Shown: piece after piece, positions 15,699 through 27,144 of the stretch
Layout of the letters: each line of letters begins with the position of its first letter
Position numbering within the stretch: position 1 is the stretch's first letter
Source of the DNA: Burkholderia sp. D-99
GTDB lineage: Bacteria; Pseudomonadota; Gammaproteobacteria; Burkholderiales; Burkholderiaceae
DNA length: 64,000 nt
Direction of reading: 5' to 3'
Assembly (NCBI RefSeq): GCF_011605345.1
Contig: NZ_JAAOXM010000003.1
Location: forward strand, 434,001-498,000
Position numbers and translations under genes: made by a program
Notes under the pieces: generated by a model
Told to the model about the DNA's origin: nothing
The model's database searches: none
What the model saw: the letters and a program-made list of their open reading frames with translations, nothing else

Positions 15699-15758
15699 GG
15701 GGGTTTTTTGGGGGTTTCGGGGCTGGCGTGCGGACGAAAGACCCCCGCAAGAACCCCC
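15699..15758. repeat. Right arm-type repeats of the integrase
   Basis: AAAGACCCCC (15737-15746) and AAGAACCCCC (15749-15758) lie in direct orientation. GGGGGTTTTTTGGGGGTTT (15699-15717) is their inverse. They resemble the pair at 250-271 near attL and lie between the integrase start and the att core. Confidence 0.45.
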
Positions 15759-15800
15759 ATCGGGGTGTTGTTGTGGTGAGAATTCCTGTGCAGTAGTGTG

Positions 15801-15844
15801 CAACAAAAACCCCCGCGGAGCCAAGCCCGGCGGGGGTTTTGTTG
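15801..15844. terminator. Bidirectional terminator beside ssrA
   Basis: CAACAAAACCCCCG pairs with CGGGGGTTTTGTTG, with T-rich tails on both strands. It serves the leftward tmRNA transcript in its present, element-supplied context and replaces the terminator displaced to 124-156. Confidence 0.7.
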
Positions 15845-15870
15845 TCAAACGTTGCAGTCGTTTGGCGGGT

Positions 15871-15887
15871 ATTTGGTGGAGGCGGCG
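15871..15887. other. attR within the tmRNA 3' end
   Basis: ATTTGGTGGAGGCGGCG covers the last 14 bases of tmRNA (complement of CGCCGCCTCCACCA) and three bases beyond. The partner at 174-189 differs by one indel. The element restores the full tmRNA end, so ssrA stays functional. Confidence 0.55.
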
Positions 15888-16243
15888 GGAATCGAACCCG
15901 CGTCCAGAAGCGCTCCACGACTAGTTCTACATGTTTAGTTCAGTCATTTGATTTAACCGCAGCGACGCGGACGAACACGCTGCACTACGGCGATTCGCTA
16001 GATTTTCGACCCTGGCGTCGCGACGCCGACAGGGCTTAACTGACGTAAATGACCTCTGGCGGTATTGCTACCGGTCTTGCGACACTAGCCCGTCAGTGAA
16101 CTAGGCAGAGGACGGCGGCCGTTAGGCTGCCAGTGCGAACGTATCGTCGTTTGCAGTTACGATTTTCCCATTGATTAACGAGGTGACGGGTCCTCGACAT
16201 GCCCTAGCCGCTTCACAACCCCTGTCGAAACCAGGTCGCCCCC
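15874..16243 (-). ncRNA. ssrA: tmRNA
   Basis: A 370-base tmRNA. The 5' end GGGGGCG pairs with CGCCTCC just before ACCA, and the T-arm GGTTCGATTCC and genomic CCA end are present. The tag reading frame is at 16154 down to 16122 and encodes ANDDTFALAA followed by a stop. It rescues stalled ribosomes with SmpB and tags the unfinished protein for proteolysis. Its 3' end is the integration site of the adjacent element. Confidence 0.95.
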
Positions 16244-16260
16244 GCGGATAAGATCAAGCA

Positions 16261-16974
16261 TTATAGCCCAACATCGCGCAGCAGTTCGCGCAGTTGCTGC
16301 GTCGTGTCGACGAGATGCTGCGCTTGCCAGTCGGCCGGCGCGGCGCCGTCGCCGCAGTAGCCGTATGCGGCCGCGATCGTCGCCATGCCGGCGGCGCTGC
16401 CGGCCTGAATGTCGCGCAGGTCGTCGCCGACGTAGACGATGCGTGCGGGCGCGAGCGTCAACTGGTCGGCCGCATGCAGCAGCGGGGCCGGGTGCGGCTT
16501 CGGGTGCGGCGTGGTGTCGCCCCCGACGACGCAGGCGGCGCGCGGTGCGAGACCGAGCTGGTCGACGAGCGGTGCCGTGAGCCGCATCGCCTTGTTCGTG
16601 ACGATGCCCCAGCGCACGCCGCGCGCATCGAGTTCGTCGAGTACATCGCCGATGCCGGGGAACAGCGCCGTATGTACGCAGAGATCCGTTGCGTAGTTGG
16701 CCAGGAACTCGTCGCGCATCGCTTCGTAGCCGGGCGTGTGCGGATCGATGCCGAACGCGCCGCCGAGCAGGCCGCGCGCGCCGGCCGAGGCCAGCGGCCG
16801 CAACACGTCGAGCGACGTTTCGGGCAGGCCACGCTCGCGCTGCATCTTGTTGACGGCCGCCGCGAGATCGGGCGCCGTATCGGCAAGCGTGCCGTCGAGA
16901 TCGAACAGCACGGCATCGCAGTGCAGCAGGCGCGGTTCGTCTGCAGCCCGCGCGGTCGAAAGGGGAGTCGTCAT
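16261..16974 (-). CDS. gph: Phosphoglycolate phosphatase, HAD family
   Basis: A 237-residue HAD hydrolase. FDLDGTLADT near residue 20 supplies the nucleophile Asp, TNKAMR the second motif, and YVGDDLRDIQAG the metal-binding motif. It dephosphorylates 2-phosphoglycolate. ATG 16974 is chosen because the domain begins right after it; the upstream extension is Arg/Ser-rich frame noise overlapping ubiG. It is co-directional with ubiG, 13 bases apart, so probably one operon. Confidence 0.88.
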   Translation of the reverse strand: MTTPLSTARAADEPRLLHCDAVLFDLDGTLADTAPDLAAAVNKMQRERGLPETSLDVLRPLASAGARGLLGGAFGIDPHTPGYEAMRDEFLANYATDLCVHTALFPGIGDVLDELDARGVRWGIVTNKAMRLTAPLVDQLGLAPRAACVVGGDTTPHPKPHPAPLLHAADQLTLAPARIVYVGDDLRDIQAGSAAGMATIAAAYGYCGDGAAPADWQAQHLVDTTQQLRELLRDVGL

Positions 16975-16987
16975 GCCGGTCGGAAGG

Positions 16988-17686
16988 TCACGCGGCGCGG
17001 CGGCACGCGATGAGGTAGTTGATGTCGGTGTCGTTCGACAGCGCGAAGCGCTTGCCGATCGGGTGGTACGTGATGCCCTTGATCTCAACGATGTGCAGAT
17101 CCGTCGCGCGCACGAAGCCGGCCAGTTCCGACGGGCGGATGAAGCGCGCGTAGTCGTGCGTGCCCTTCGGCAGCATCTGCGCGATGTACTCCGCGCCGAT
17201 CACCGCGAACAGGTAGGACTTCAGGTTGCGATTCAGCGTCGAGAAGAACACCCAGCCGCCTGGTTTCACGAGCGTCGCGCATGCGGCGACGACATCGCCG
17301 GGCGATGGCACGTGCTCGAGCATCTCCATGCACGTGACGACGTCGTAGGTGCCGGGTTCGCGCGCGGCGATCGCTTCGGCGGCGATGGCCTCGTAGTCGA
17401 CCGTGATGCCGCTTTCAAGGCTGTGCAGGTCGGCGACGCCAAGTGCCTCGGTCGACAGGTCGATGCCCTTCACCTGGGCGCCGAGTCCGGCCATCGATTC
17501 GGACAGGATGCCGCCGCCGCAGCCGACGTCGAGTGCGCGCTTGCCGGCGAGGTGCGCATGCGCATCGATCCAGCCGAGCCGGACCGGGTTCAGGTCGTGC
17601 AGCGGCTTGAATTCGGCATTCGGATCCCACCACCGATGGGCGAGGTCGCTGAATTTCTGGAGTTCGTGCGGATCGGCGTTGGTCAT
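16988..17686 (-). CDS. ubiG: Ubiquinone biosynthesis O-methyltransferase
   Basis: A 232-residue class I SAM methyltransferase: [12 protein letters not shown] (motif I), then [10 protein letters not shown] and the UbiG signatures [20 protein letters not shown] at the start and YHPIGKRF near the end. It methylates the two hydroxyl groups on the ubiquinone ring and works at the inner face of the membrane. It is the first gene of ubiG-gph. Confidence 0.93.
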   Translation of the reverse strand: MTNADPHELQKFSDLAHRWWDPNAEFKPLHDLNPVRLGWIDAHAHLAGKRALDVGCGGGILSESMAGLGAQVKGIDLSTEALGVADLHSLESGITVDYEAIAAEAIAAREPGTYDVVTCMEMLEHVPSPGDVVAACATLVKPGGWVFFSTLNRNLKSYLFAVIGAEYIAQMLPKGTHDYARFIRPSELAGFVRATDLHIVEIKGITYHPIGKRFALSNDTDINYLIACRRAA

Positions 17687-17790
17687 GTCGGCAAACGGGC
17701 TACGGGAGGAGGGCGGTACTGCGATTCGTCAGCCCCGAGTATATAAGAAGCGGACGAGCGGCGAAGCGGCGGCCGCCTGGACGGGCGTCA

Positions 17791-17819
17791 AAGAAAAAGC
17801 CCCGCCGGAGCGGGGCTTT
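17791..17819 (-). terminator. Terminator of the ompA-like gene
   Basis: AGCCCCGC and GCGGGGCT around CGGA, read leftward into TTTTTCTTT. It separates the ompA-like gene from ubiG. Confidence 0.8.
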
Positions 17820-17840
17820 GAAGCAGTCGAGAACCGCGGC

Positions 17841-18509
17841 TTAGTTTGCCGGAACGGTCGTCTTCTGGACTTCTTGCGTACCAACCACTTCGACTTCCAC
17901 GCGGCGGTCCGGTGCGAGGCAGGCGATGAGTTGCTTGCGGTTCTTCTGGTTGCAGCCAGTCGTAACCGGGTTGCGCTTGCCCTTGCCTTCCGTGTAGATC
18001 TTGTTGGCCGGCACACCCTTGCTGACCAGGTACGACTTCACTGCTTGCGCACGGCGCAGCGACAGACGGTCGTTGTACTTGTCCGAACCGATGCGGTCCG
18101 TGTAGCCCGTTGCGACGACCACTTCCGTGTTCATGCCTTCGATCTTCGAAGCCAGTTCGTCCAGCTTTTGCTTGCCCAGCGGCTTGAGCGTTGCCTTGTC
18201 GAAGTCGAACAGTGCGTCAGCTTGATACGTGATCTTCTGGCTCGAGATAGCCGGAGCGACCGGAGCGACCGGCGGCTGCGGTGCCTGGGCGACCAGTGCG
18301 CCATCGCACTTCGCGTTGGCGGTGGCCGGCGTCCAGAAGGCATCGCGCCAGCAGAGCTCGTTCGTACCGTTCATCCACACCCATTCGCCCGTGCCGTTCA
18401 CCCAGTTGTCATTGACGGCTTGACGCGACGCCGGCACCGACTGTGCCGAAGCGGATGCAGCCATAACTGCGGTAGCTGCAATGAACGCGAGCTTTGAAAG
18501 TTTATTCAT
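17841..18509 (-). CDS. ompA: OmpA-family outer-membrane protein
   Basis: A 222-residue protein with a signal peptide (KLAFIAATAVMAASASAQS), a short Trp-containing linker region (WVNGTGEWVWMNGTNELCWR) and a C-terminal OmpA peptidoglycan-binding domain (FDFDKATLKPLGKQKLDEL, GYTDRIGSDKYNDRLSLRRA, GKGKRNPVTTGC). There is no full beta-barrel. It anchors the outer membrane to peptidoglycan. GAGGAG precedes the ATG. Confidence 0.88.
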   Translation of the reverse strand: MNKLSKLAFIAATAVMAASASAQSVPASRQAVNDNWVNGTGEWVWMNGTNELCWRDAFWTPATANAKCDGALVAQAPQPPVAPVAPAISSQKITYQADALFDFDKATLKPLGKQKLDELASKIEGMNTEVVVATGYTDRIGSDKYNDRLSLRRAQAVKSYLVSKGVPANKIYTEGKGKRNPVTTGCNQKNRKQLIACLAPDRRVEVEVVGTQEVQKTTVPAN

Positions 18510-19057
18510 ATTTCTCCTCTCGAAATTGAGATTACCGCAGGTTTACTGCGAGCCTGTTGACGGTGACAAGTCATACATTGCTCGAAGTATAACATTGGTG
18601 CGGTACAAAAAACGCGGCACCGCTCTGTGTAGACTTTAGACTTCGAGCAGCGTCTAACCTTCAGTGCGTTGGCATTTTGCCATATCGTTCCCTTCCTACG
18701 AAAAAAAATCCTCCCCACCCTAAGATCGCCTCAACGTTTGTGGTGCATGCGCAACACCGACCTGCCGTAACTTTCAGAGATTGTCAAGAGTGTGTCGGCG
18801 AAATTGCGCCGGTGGAGGCATTTGTTTACTCGTGCGCGGAAAACAAGTGCGACGCAATCGCCTGCGGTGCCGAGTCAAGTGCAATTGCGGCATGCAATTC
18901 CGGCCGGTTCGCTGCCGCTGCGATTTTCGCTATTTATATATAGAGGGGGAGGCGAATTGGCGGCTGTTGGCCGCATGTTAGAATCTCGCGTTGCGTTGCG
19001 CATGCAGCGCCCACGCGAAAGGCGTTCGCCGTCTTCGCTCCGAAACGATACGGATAC
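18510..19057. other. Intergenic stretch between ompA and gyrA
   Basis: 548 bases with no convincing gene. It holds the ompA promoter side (minus-strand TATACT at 18586-18591, ribosome site GAGGAG near 18513) and the gyrA promoter at 18957-18984. The middle is AT-richer than the coding DNA and shows no long repeat or stable fold I could recognise. Confidence 0.6.
18957..18984 (+). promoter_or_regulatory. gyrA promoter
   Basis: TTGGCG (18957-18962), 16 bases, TAGAAT (18979-18984), about 75 bases before the gyrA ATG. Confidence 0.55.
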
Positions 19058-21661
<2,604 letters not shown>

Positions 21662-21744
21662 AGAACGGATGAGACTCTAGCCGCCGCGGGCGCGAAGCGC
21701 CGCGGCCGGCGAGCAACCATTCATATTTCCAAAAGGGAGTGATG

Positions 21745-22344
21745 ATGCAAAAGCAATTCAAGCAACTGGTCCTGCTGGCTGCACTGGTGCCGACGTTCGC
21801 GATGGCGCAAGCGCTGTCGAATTCCGCACCGGCGCCTGCCGCGGCAGCTGCGCCGATCGACGCCGACAAGAAGGCTGCGATCAAGGATCTGCTCGACGCG
21901 ATCGACGCGCCGAAGCTCGTGTCGGCTATCGGCAACAGCGCCGAAATGCAGGCCAAGCAACTCGTGCCGGCGATCCTGTCGGACGCGCTGTCGGAAAACA
22001 AGACGCTGAACGACAAGCAGAAGCAAGCTGCCGTTCCGACGCTGCAGAAGAACGCGGTGCCGAAGCTGGTCGACGGCGCGGGCAAGGTGTTCGGCACGCA
22101 GCAATTCCAGAACGACGCGATGTCGGCTCAGTACGACGCCTACGCGAAGTACTACAGCACGTCGGAGATCAAGGATCTGACGACGTTCTACAAGAGCCCG
22201 ACGGGCCGCAAGTTCATCCAGGTTCAGGATCAGGTCGGTCGCGATGTGGTCAACGGCCTGATGCAGAAGTACATGCCGCAAGCGATCCAGGCAACGCGCA
22301 CGCAGGCTGACAAGGAAGTCGCAGCAGTCAAGCCGGGCAAGTAA
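21745..22344 (+). CDS. Periplasmic DUF2059 protein
   Basis: A 199-residue protein with a signal peptide cleaved after AMA (QLVLLAALVPTFAMAQA), an Ala/Pro linker and a helical DUF2059 domain (residues about 45-195: KKAAIKDLLDAIDAPKLV, YAKYYSTSEIKDLTTFYKSP). Function is unknown in the family. ATG 21745 is preferred over 21742 and GTG 21739 because AAGGGAG at 21733 then has workable spacing. Confidence 0.85.
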   Translation: MQKQFKQLVLLAALVPTFAMAQALSNSAPAPAAAAAPIDADKKAAIKDLLDAIDAPKLVSAIGNSAEMQAKQLVPAILSDALSENKTLNDKQKQAAVPTLQKNAVPKLVDGAGKVFGTQQFQNDAMSAQYDAYAKYYSTSEIKDLTTFYKSPTGRKFIQVQDQVGRDVVNGLMQKYMPQAIQATRTQADKEVAAVKPGK

Positions 22345-22360
22345 GCCGGTCAGGCACGCC

Positions 22361-22380
22361 CCCGGCCGTTCGGCCGGGTT
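22361..22380 (+). terminator. Terminator after the DUF2059 gene
   Basis: CCCGGCCG and CGGCCGGG form a perfect 8-bp stem followed by a short T tract. A second, stronger hairpin lies at 22410-22444. Confidence 0.5.
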
Positions 22381-22409
22381 TGGCGGGAGCCTGACGACAG
22401 TGCGATAAT
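22380..22409 (+). promoter_or_regulatory. serC promoter
   Basis: TTGGCG (22380-22385), 18 bases, GATAAT (22404-22409). The predicted start falls inside the next hairpin. Confidence 0.5.
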
Positions 22410-22444
22410 GGCCGTTTGCGCGTGAGCGCAAGCGGCCTTTTTTC
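22410..22444 (+). terminator. Terminator or attenuator hairpin in the serC leader
   Basis: GGCCGTTTGCGC pairs with GCGCAAGCGGCC (one G-T pair) around GTGA-type loop bases and runs into six T. It can stop transcripts coming from the DUF2059 gene; serC transcripts starting within it would lose part of the stem and escape. Confidence 0.55.
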
Positions 22445-22501
22445 CTTTCTGGCGCGTTCTGCCGGCGGCAAGCCGGTCGCGTCCCTCCCGAGGTTTTCAC
22501 G

Positions 22502-23584
22502 ATGCGCGTGTTTAATTTCTCCGCCGGCCCCGCGGCGATGCCCGAGGAAGTGCTGCGGCAGGCCGCCGACGAAATGCTCGACTGGCACGGCAGCGGCATG
22601 AGCGTGATGGAGATGAGCCATCGCGGCAAGGAATTCATGTCGATCCACGAGGCCGCGCTAACCGACCTGCGCGACCTGCTTGGCGTGCCGGCCAGTCACC
22701 GGATCCTGTTCCTGCAGGGCGGCGGTATCGCGGAAAACGCGATCGTTCCGATGAACCTGCTCGGGTCGCGCAAGACGGCCGACTTCGTCGTGACGGGCTC
22801 GTGGTCGCAGAAATCGTTCAGCGAAGCGAAGAAATACGGTACGCCGCATCTCGCCGCAACCGGCAAGACGGAAGACGGCTTCACGCGTGCACCCGCGCGC
22901 GCCGAGTGGCAACTGTCGGACGATCCGGCCTACGTGCATCTGTGCACCAACGAGACGATCGACGGCGTCGAGACGTTCGAGATTCCCGATCTCGGTAACG
23001 TGCCGCTGGTCGCGGATGTCTCGTCGCACATCCTGTCGCGTCCGATGGACGTCGCGAAGTACGGTGTGCTGTTCGGCGGCGCGCAGAAGAACATCGGAAT
23101 GGCCGGCGTGACGCTCGTGATCGTGCGCGAGGATCTGCTCGACCGTGCGCTGTCGATCTGCCCGTCCGCGTTCGAATGGAAGACCATCGCCGCGAACAAC
23201 TCGCTGTACAACACGCCGCCCACCTACGCGATCTACATCGCGGGGCTGGTATTCCAGTGGCTGAAGCGGCAGGGCGGTCTCGAAGCGATCGAGGCCCGCA
23301 ATATCGAAAAGGCGAAGCTGCTCTACGACACGATCGATGCGAGCAGTTTCTATCTGAACAAGGTCGAGCCGGCAGCACGTTCGCGGATGAACGTGCCGTT
23401 TTTCCTGGCCGACGAAACGCGCAACGAAGACTTCCTTGCCGGCGCAAAGGCGCGCGGGCTGCTGCAGCTGAAGGGCCACAAGTCCGTCGGCGGCATGCGG
23501 GCGTCGATCTACAACGCGGTGCCGCTCGAGGGCGTGAAAGCGCTCGTCGAGTACATGAAGGACTTCGAGCAGCGCGGCGCCTGA
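22502..23584 (+). CDS. serC: Phosphoserine aminotransferase
   Basis: A 360-residue class V aminotransferase: [15 protein letters not shown] at the start, and [14 protein letters not shown] with the PLP-binding Lys near residue 198. It converts 3-phosphohydroxypyruvate to phosphoserine and also serves pyridoxine synthesis. It opens the serC-pheA-tyrA-aroA-cmk-rpsA run. Confidence 0.95.
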   Translation: MRVFNFSAGPAAMPEEVLRQAADEMLDWHGSGMSVMEMSHRGKEFMSIHEAALTDLRDLLGVPASHRILFLQGGGIAENAIVPMNLLGSRKTADFVVTGSWSQKSFSEAKKYGTPHLAATGKTEDGFTRAPARAEWQLSDDPAYVHLCTNETIDGVETFEIPDLGNVPLVADVSSHILSRPMDVAKYGVLFGGAQKNIGMAGVTLVIVREDLLDRALSICPSAFEWKTIAANNSLYNTPPTYAIYIAGLVFQWLKRQGGLEAIEARNIEKAKLLYDTIDASSFYLNKVEPAARSRMNVPFFLADETRNEDFLAGAKARGLLQLKGHKSVGGMRASIYNAVPLEGVKALVEYMKDFEQRGA

Positions 23585-23617
23585 CGGCGGCGCTGTTCAA
23601 ACAGCACGGCAAAACGC

Positions 23618-24700
23618 ATGGACGACGAACTGAATTCCCGCCTGAAACCGTTGCGCGATCGCATCGACGCGATCGACGCGCAACTGATCGCGCTCCTGAA
23701 CCAGCGCGCCGCGGTGGCGCTGGAGGTGGGCGAGGTCAAGAAGCATTTTAACGCGCCGGTGTTCCGGCCCGAGCGCGAGCTGCAGGTGATCGCGCGGCTG
23801 CAGGACATGAGCGCGGGGCCGCTCGCGAGCGAGCACATCAGCGCCATCTGGCGCGAGATCATGGCTGCGAGCCGTGCGCTCGAGCAGACGATCCACGTCG
23901 CGTTTCTCGGGCCGGTCGGCACGTACAGCGAACAGGCGATGCTCGAGTATTTCGGCCAGTCGATCGAAGGGCTGCCATGCCCGTCGATCGACGAGGTGTT
24001 CCGTTCGGTCGAGGCCGGCGCGTCCGCATTCGGCATCGCGCCGGTCGAGAATTCGACCGAAGGCGCCGTGTCGCGCACGCTCGACCTGCTGCTGCAGACG
24101 CAACTGCTGATCAGCGGTGAGCTCGCGCTGCCGATCCATCACAATCTGCTCACGCAGAGCGGCACGCTTGACGGCGTGAAGCGCGTCTGCGCGCATGCTC
24201 AGGCGCTTGCACAATGCCAGCAGTGGCTCGCGGCGAATGCGCCGCAGCTCGAACGGCAGGCCGTGGCAAGCAACGCGGAGGCCGCGCGTCTCGCGGCGGC
24301 CGATCCGACCGTTGCGGCGATCGCGGGCGACCGTGCGGCCGCGCACTACGGATTGCAGATCGCGTTCTCGCTGATCCAGGACGATCCGCACAACCGCACG
24401 CGCTTCGTCATCGTCGGCAAGCAGCCGGCCGGGCAAAGCGGTCACGACCAGACGTCGCTGATCGTGTCGGTGAAGAACGAGCCGGGCGCCGTGTTCAAGC
24501 TGCTCGAGCCGCTCGCGCGGCACGGCGTGTCGATGACGCGCTTCGAGTCGCGCCCGGCGCGTGTCGGTACGTGGGAGTATTACTTCTACATCGACATCGA
24601 AGGGCACCGGGACGATGCGGCGGTTGCGGCCGCGCTCGCGGAACTCGGCCAGAAGGCTGCGTTCCTGAAGATACTCGGTTCGTATCCGCGCGCGCGCTGA
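23618..24700 (+). CDS. pheA: Chorismate mutase-prephenate dehydratase
   Basis: A 360-residue bifunctional P-protein: residues 1-90 chorismate mutase (RDRIDAIDAQLIALLNQRA), 95-270 prephenate dehydratase (FLGPVGTYSEQA, and NRTRFVIVG at its end), and a C-terminal ACT domain (SVKNEPGAVFKLLEPL, FESRPARVGTWEYYFYID) for phenylalanine feedback. It leads to phenylpyruvate. Confidence 0.95.
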   Translation: MDDELNSRLKPLRDRIDAIDAQLIALLNQRAAVALEVGEVKKHFNAPVFRPERELQVIARLQDMSAGPLASEHISAIWREIMAASRALEQTIHVAFLGPVGTYSEQAMLEYFGQSIEGLPCPSIDEVFRSVEAGASAFGIAPVENSTEGAVSRTLDLLLQTQLLISGELALPIHHNLLTQSGTLDGVKRVCAHAQALAQCQQWLAANAPQLERQAVASNAEAARLAAADPTVAAIAGDRAAAHYGLQIAFSLIQDDPHNRTRFVIVGKQPAGQSGHDQTSLIVSVKNEPGAVFKLLEPLARHGVSMTRFESRPARVGTWEYYFYIDIEGHRDDAAVAAALAELGQKAAFLKILGSYPRAR

Positions 24701-24789
24701 TGCGCGGCGGCCCGGCGCCTGTTCGAGCAGGCGTTGCGGCCAGGCGGGCAGGGCAGGCCGGTCGGCGCTGCCGAAGGCGGGTTCGGGCG

Positions 24790-24816
24790 GCATCCGGCAC
24801 AGGTTGTGCCGGATGC
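24790..24816. repeat. Strong hairpin between pheA and tyrA
   Basis: GCATCCGGCACA and TGTGCCGGATGC are perfect 12-bp arms around GGT, with no T run. It lies about 70 bases upstream of the tyrA start in a 186-base spacer with no gene. Confidence 0.6.
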
Positions 24817-24886
24817 GGGCCCGTTGCCCGGAATCTGGAATTCCGCGTGCGGGCTGTCGTCCCGCGCGCGTAACTTGGCTCTTGTC

Positions 24887-25813
24887 GTGTCAGGCTTTGC
24901 ATTCAACAAACTGGTCATCTTCGGCGTCGGCCTGATCGGCGGATCGCTGGCCCGCGCGCTGCGCGAGCGCGCGCCGGGCGGCGCGGGCGAGGTCGTCGGC
25001 GTGGGCCGTTCGCGTGCGTCGGTCGAGCGCGCGCTCGCGCTCGGCGTGATCGACCGCGCGGCGGCGCTCGACGATGACGCACAATTGCGCGACGCGCTGG
25101 CCGGCGCCGATCTCGTGCTGCTGGCGGCACCCGTCGCGCAGACGGGCCCGTTGCTCGCGCGCATCGCGCCGTGGCTTGAAGAGGCGACGATCGTCACCGA
25201 TGCCGGCAGCACCAAGTCCGATGTCGTCGCGGCCGCGCACGAAGCGCTCGGCGCGCGCATCGCGCAGTTCGTGCCGGGGCATCCGATTGCCGGTCGCGAG
25301 TCGAGCGGCGTCGAGGCCGCGTTGCCGGATCTGTACGTCGGCCGCAACGTCGTGCTGTGCCCGCTGCCGGAGAACGCACCTGAATCCGTCGTGCGGATCG
25401 ACGCGATGTGGCGCGCGACCGGCGCCGACGTGCGCACGATGAGCACGGAGCAGCACGATCGCGTGTTTGCTTCGATCAGCCATCTGCCGCACGTGCTGTC
25501 GTTCGCGCTCGTCGAGCAGATCCTGGGCGAGGCCGACGCGGAACTCAAATTCTCGTACGCGGCGGGCGGCTTCCGTGATTTCACGCGCATCGCGGCGTCG
25601 AGCCCGGAGATGTGGCGCGACGTATGCGTCGCGAACCGCGCGGCGCTGCTCGACGAACTCGATGCCTATACGCGCGTGCTCACGCGGCTGCGCGCGGCGA
25701 TCGATGCCGGCGACGGCGCGGCGCTCGAAGCCGTGTTCACGCGTTCGCGCGCCGCGCGCAAGGCATGGCAGGAGCGCGGCGGCGCGCCCGCTGCCGAACC
25801 GGTCAAGAAATAA
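24887..25813 (+). CDS. tyrA: Prephenate dehydrogenase
   Basis: A 308-residue protein. The Rossmann motif [13 protein letters not shown] is near residue 12, followed by [11 protein letters not shown] and the catalytic [14 protein letters not shown]. It oxidises prephenate to 4-hydroxyphenylpyruvate for tyrosine. The GTG start at 24887 is chosen because the NAD-binding fold begins right after it; upstream codons read through the hairpin spacer. No strong ribosome site is seen. Confidence 0.9.
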   Translation: MSGFAFNKLVIFGVGLIGGSLARALRERAPGGAGEVVGVGRSRASVERALALGVIDRAAALDDDAQLRDALAGADLVLLAAPVAQTGPLLARIAPWLEEATIVTDAGSTKSDVVAAAHEALGARIAQFVPGHPIAGRESSGVEAALPDLYVGRNVVLCPLPENAPESVVRIDAMWRATGADVRTMSTEQHDRVFASISHLPHVLSFALVEQILGEADAELKFSYAAGGFRDFTRIAASSPEMWRDVCVANRAALLDELDAYTRVLTRLRAAIDAGDGAALEAVFTRSRAARKAWQERGGAPAAEPVKK

Positions 25814-25826
25814 CAGGACGATTCCC

Positions 25827-27131
25827 ATGGACTATCTCGATCTCGGCCCGTACTCCAGCGCATCGGGCACCGTGCGCCTGCCCGGCTCGAAGAGCATTTC
25901 GAACCGCGTGCTGCTGCTCGCGGCGCTTGCCGAAGGCGAAACGACGATCACCAATTTGCTCGACTCCGACGACACGCGCGTGATGCTCGACGCGCTCGGC
26001 AAGCTCGGCGTGAAGCTCGCGCGTGACGGTGATACCTGTGTCGTCACGGGCACGCGCGGCGCATTCACCGCGAAGACGGCCGACCTGTTTCTCGGCAACG
26101 CGGGCACGGCCGTGCGGCCGCTGACTGCCGCGCTCGCGGTGAACGGCGGCGGCTATCGCGTGCACGGCGTGCCGCGCATGCACGAGCGGCCGATCGGCGA
26201 TCTCGTCGACGGCCTGCGGCAGATCGGCGCGCAGATCGACTATGAACTGAACGAAGGCTACCCGCCGCTGCGGATCAAGCCCGCGACGATCTCGGTCGAT
26301 GCGCCGATCCGCGTGCGCGGCGACGTATCGAGCCAGTTCCTCACGGCGCTCTTGATGACGCTGCCGCTCGTGAAGGCGAAGGACGGCAGGACCGTCGTCG
26401 AGGTCGACGGCGAACTGATCTCGAAGCCGTACATCGACATCACGATCCGGCTGATGGAGCGCTTCGGCGTGGTCATCGAGCGTGACGGCTGGCAGCGTTT
26501 CGTCGTGCCGGCCGGGGTCCGCTACCGCTCGCCGGGGCGGATCATGGTCGAGGGCGATGCGTCGTCCGCGTCGTATTTCCTCGCGGCCGGCGCGCTTGGC
26601 GGCGGTCCGCTGCGCGTCGAAGGCGTGGGGCGCGCGAGCATCCAGGGCGACGTCGGTTTCGCGAATGCGCTGATGCAGATGGGCGCGAACGTGACGATGG
26701 GCGACGACTGGATCGACGTGCGGGGCATCGGCCACGACCATGGCAAGCTCGAGCCGATCGACATGGATTTCAACCTGATCCCCGATGCGGCGATGACCAT
26801 CGCGGTCGCGGCACTGTTCGCGAACGGCACGAGCACGCTGCGCAACATCGCGAGCTGGCGCGTGAAGGAGACCGACCGCATCGCCGCGATGGCGACCGAG
26901 CTGCGCAAGGTTGGCGCGATCGTCGAGGAAGGCCCTGACTATCTCGTCGTCACGCCGCCGGAAAGGCTCACGCCGAACGCGGCGATCGACACGTACGACG
27001 ATCACCGGATGGCGATGTGCTTCTCGCTCGTCAGCCTGGGCGGCGTGCCCGTGCGGATCAACGATCCGAAGTGCGTCGGCAAGACGTTCCCCGACTATTT
27101 CGACCGCTTCGCCGCGCTCGCCAAAGCCTGA
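25827..27131 (+). CDS. aroA: 3-phosphoshikimate 1-carboxyvinyltransferase (EPSP synthase)
   Basis: A 434-residue protein with the family signatures [17 protein letters not shown] near the start and [13 protein letters not shown] near residue 90, and [19 protein letters not shown] late. It joins shikimate-3-phosphate and PEP in the sixth step of the shikimate pathway. It starts 13 bases after tyrA in the same frame register, consistent with one transcript. Confidence 0.96.
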   Translation: MDYLDLGPYSSASGTVRLPGSKSISNRVLLLAALAEGETTITNLLDSDDTRVMLDALGKLGVKLARDGDTCVVTGTRGAFTAKTADLFLGNAGTAVRPLTAALAVNGGGYRVHGVPRMHERPIGDLVDGLRQIGAQIDYELNEGYPPLRIKPATISVDAPIRVRGDVSSQFLTALLMTLPLVKAKDGRTVVEVDGELISKPYIDITIRLMERFGVVIERDGWQRFVVPAGVRYRSPGRIMVEGDASSASYFLAAGALGGGPLRVEGVGRASIQGDVGFANALMQMGANVTMGDDWIDVRGIGHDHGKLEPIDMDFNLIPDAAMTIAVAALFANGTSTLRNIASWRVKETDRIAAMATELRKVGAIVEEGPDYLVVTPPERLTPNAAIDTYDDHRMAMCFSLVSLGGVPVRINDPKCVGKTFPDYFDRFAALAKA

Positions 27132-27144
27132 CCCGACTGTTCCG

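Larger units (their letters stand above)
174..15887. mobile_element. 15.7 kb ssrA-integrated phage satellite or reduced prophage
   Basis: The element is bounded by att-like sequences at 174-189 and 15871-15887, with the integrase at the ssrA end. Contents in order are an AlpA-like regulator, an M41-like peptidase, primase-VapE, an iteron array, a small terminase, small virion-type ORFs, three large ejection-like proteins, a C4-like RNA, two more AlpA-like regulators and the integrase. Large terminase, portal, capsid, tail and lysis genes are absent. Size and gene set fit phage-inducible chromosomal islands; the ejection cassette does not belong to the usual satellite kit. A deletion-derived prophage remnant is the main alternative, although every ORF is intact. 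Confidence 0.75.

Noticed and set aside
14429-15796. Long rightward ORF of 455 codons over the integrase
   Set aside because: It is the antisense shadow of the integrase, whose catalytic Arg, His-x-x-Arg and Tyr motifs are on the minus strand.
18677-18943. 88-codon ORF in the ompA-gyrA gap
   Set aside because: It has no ribosome site, poor codon use and no family; it overlaps likely regulatory DNA.
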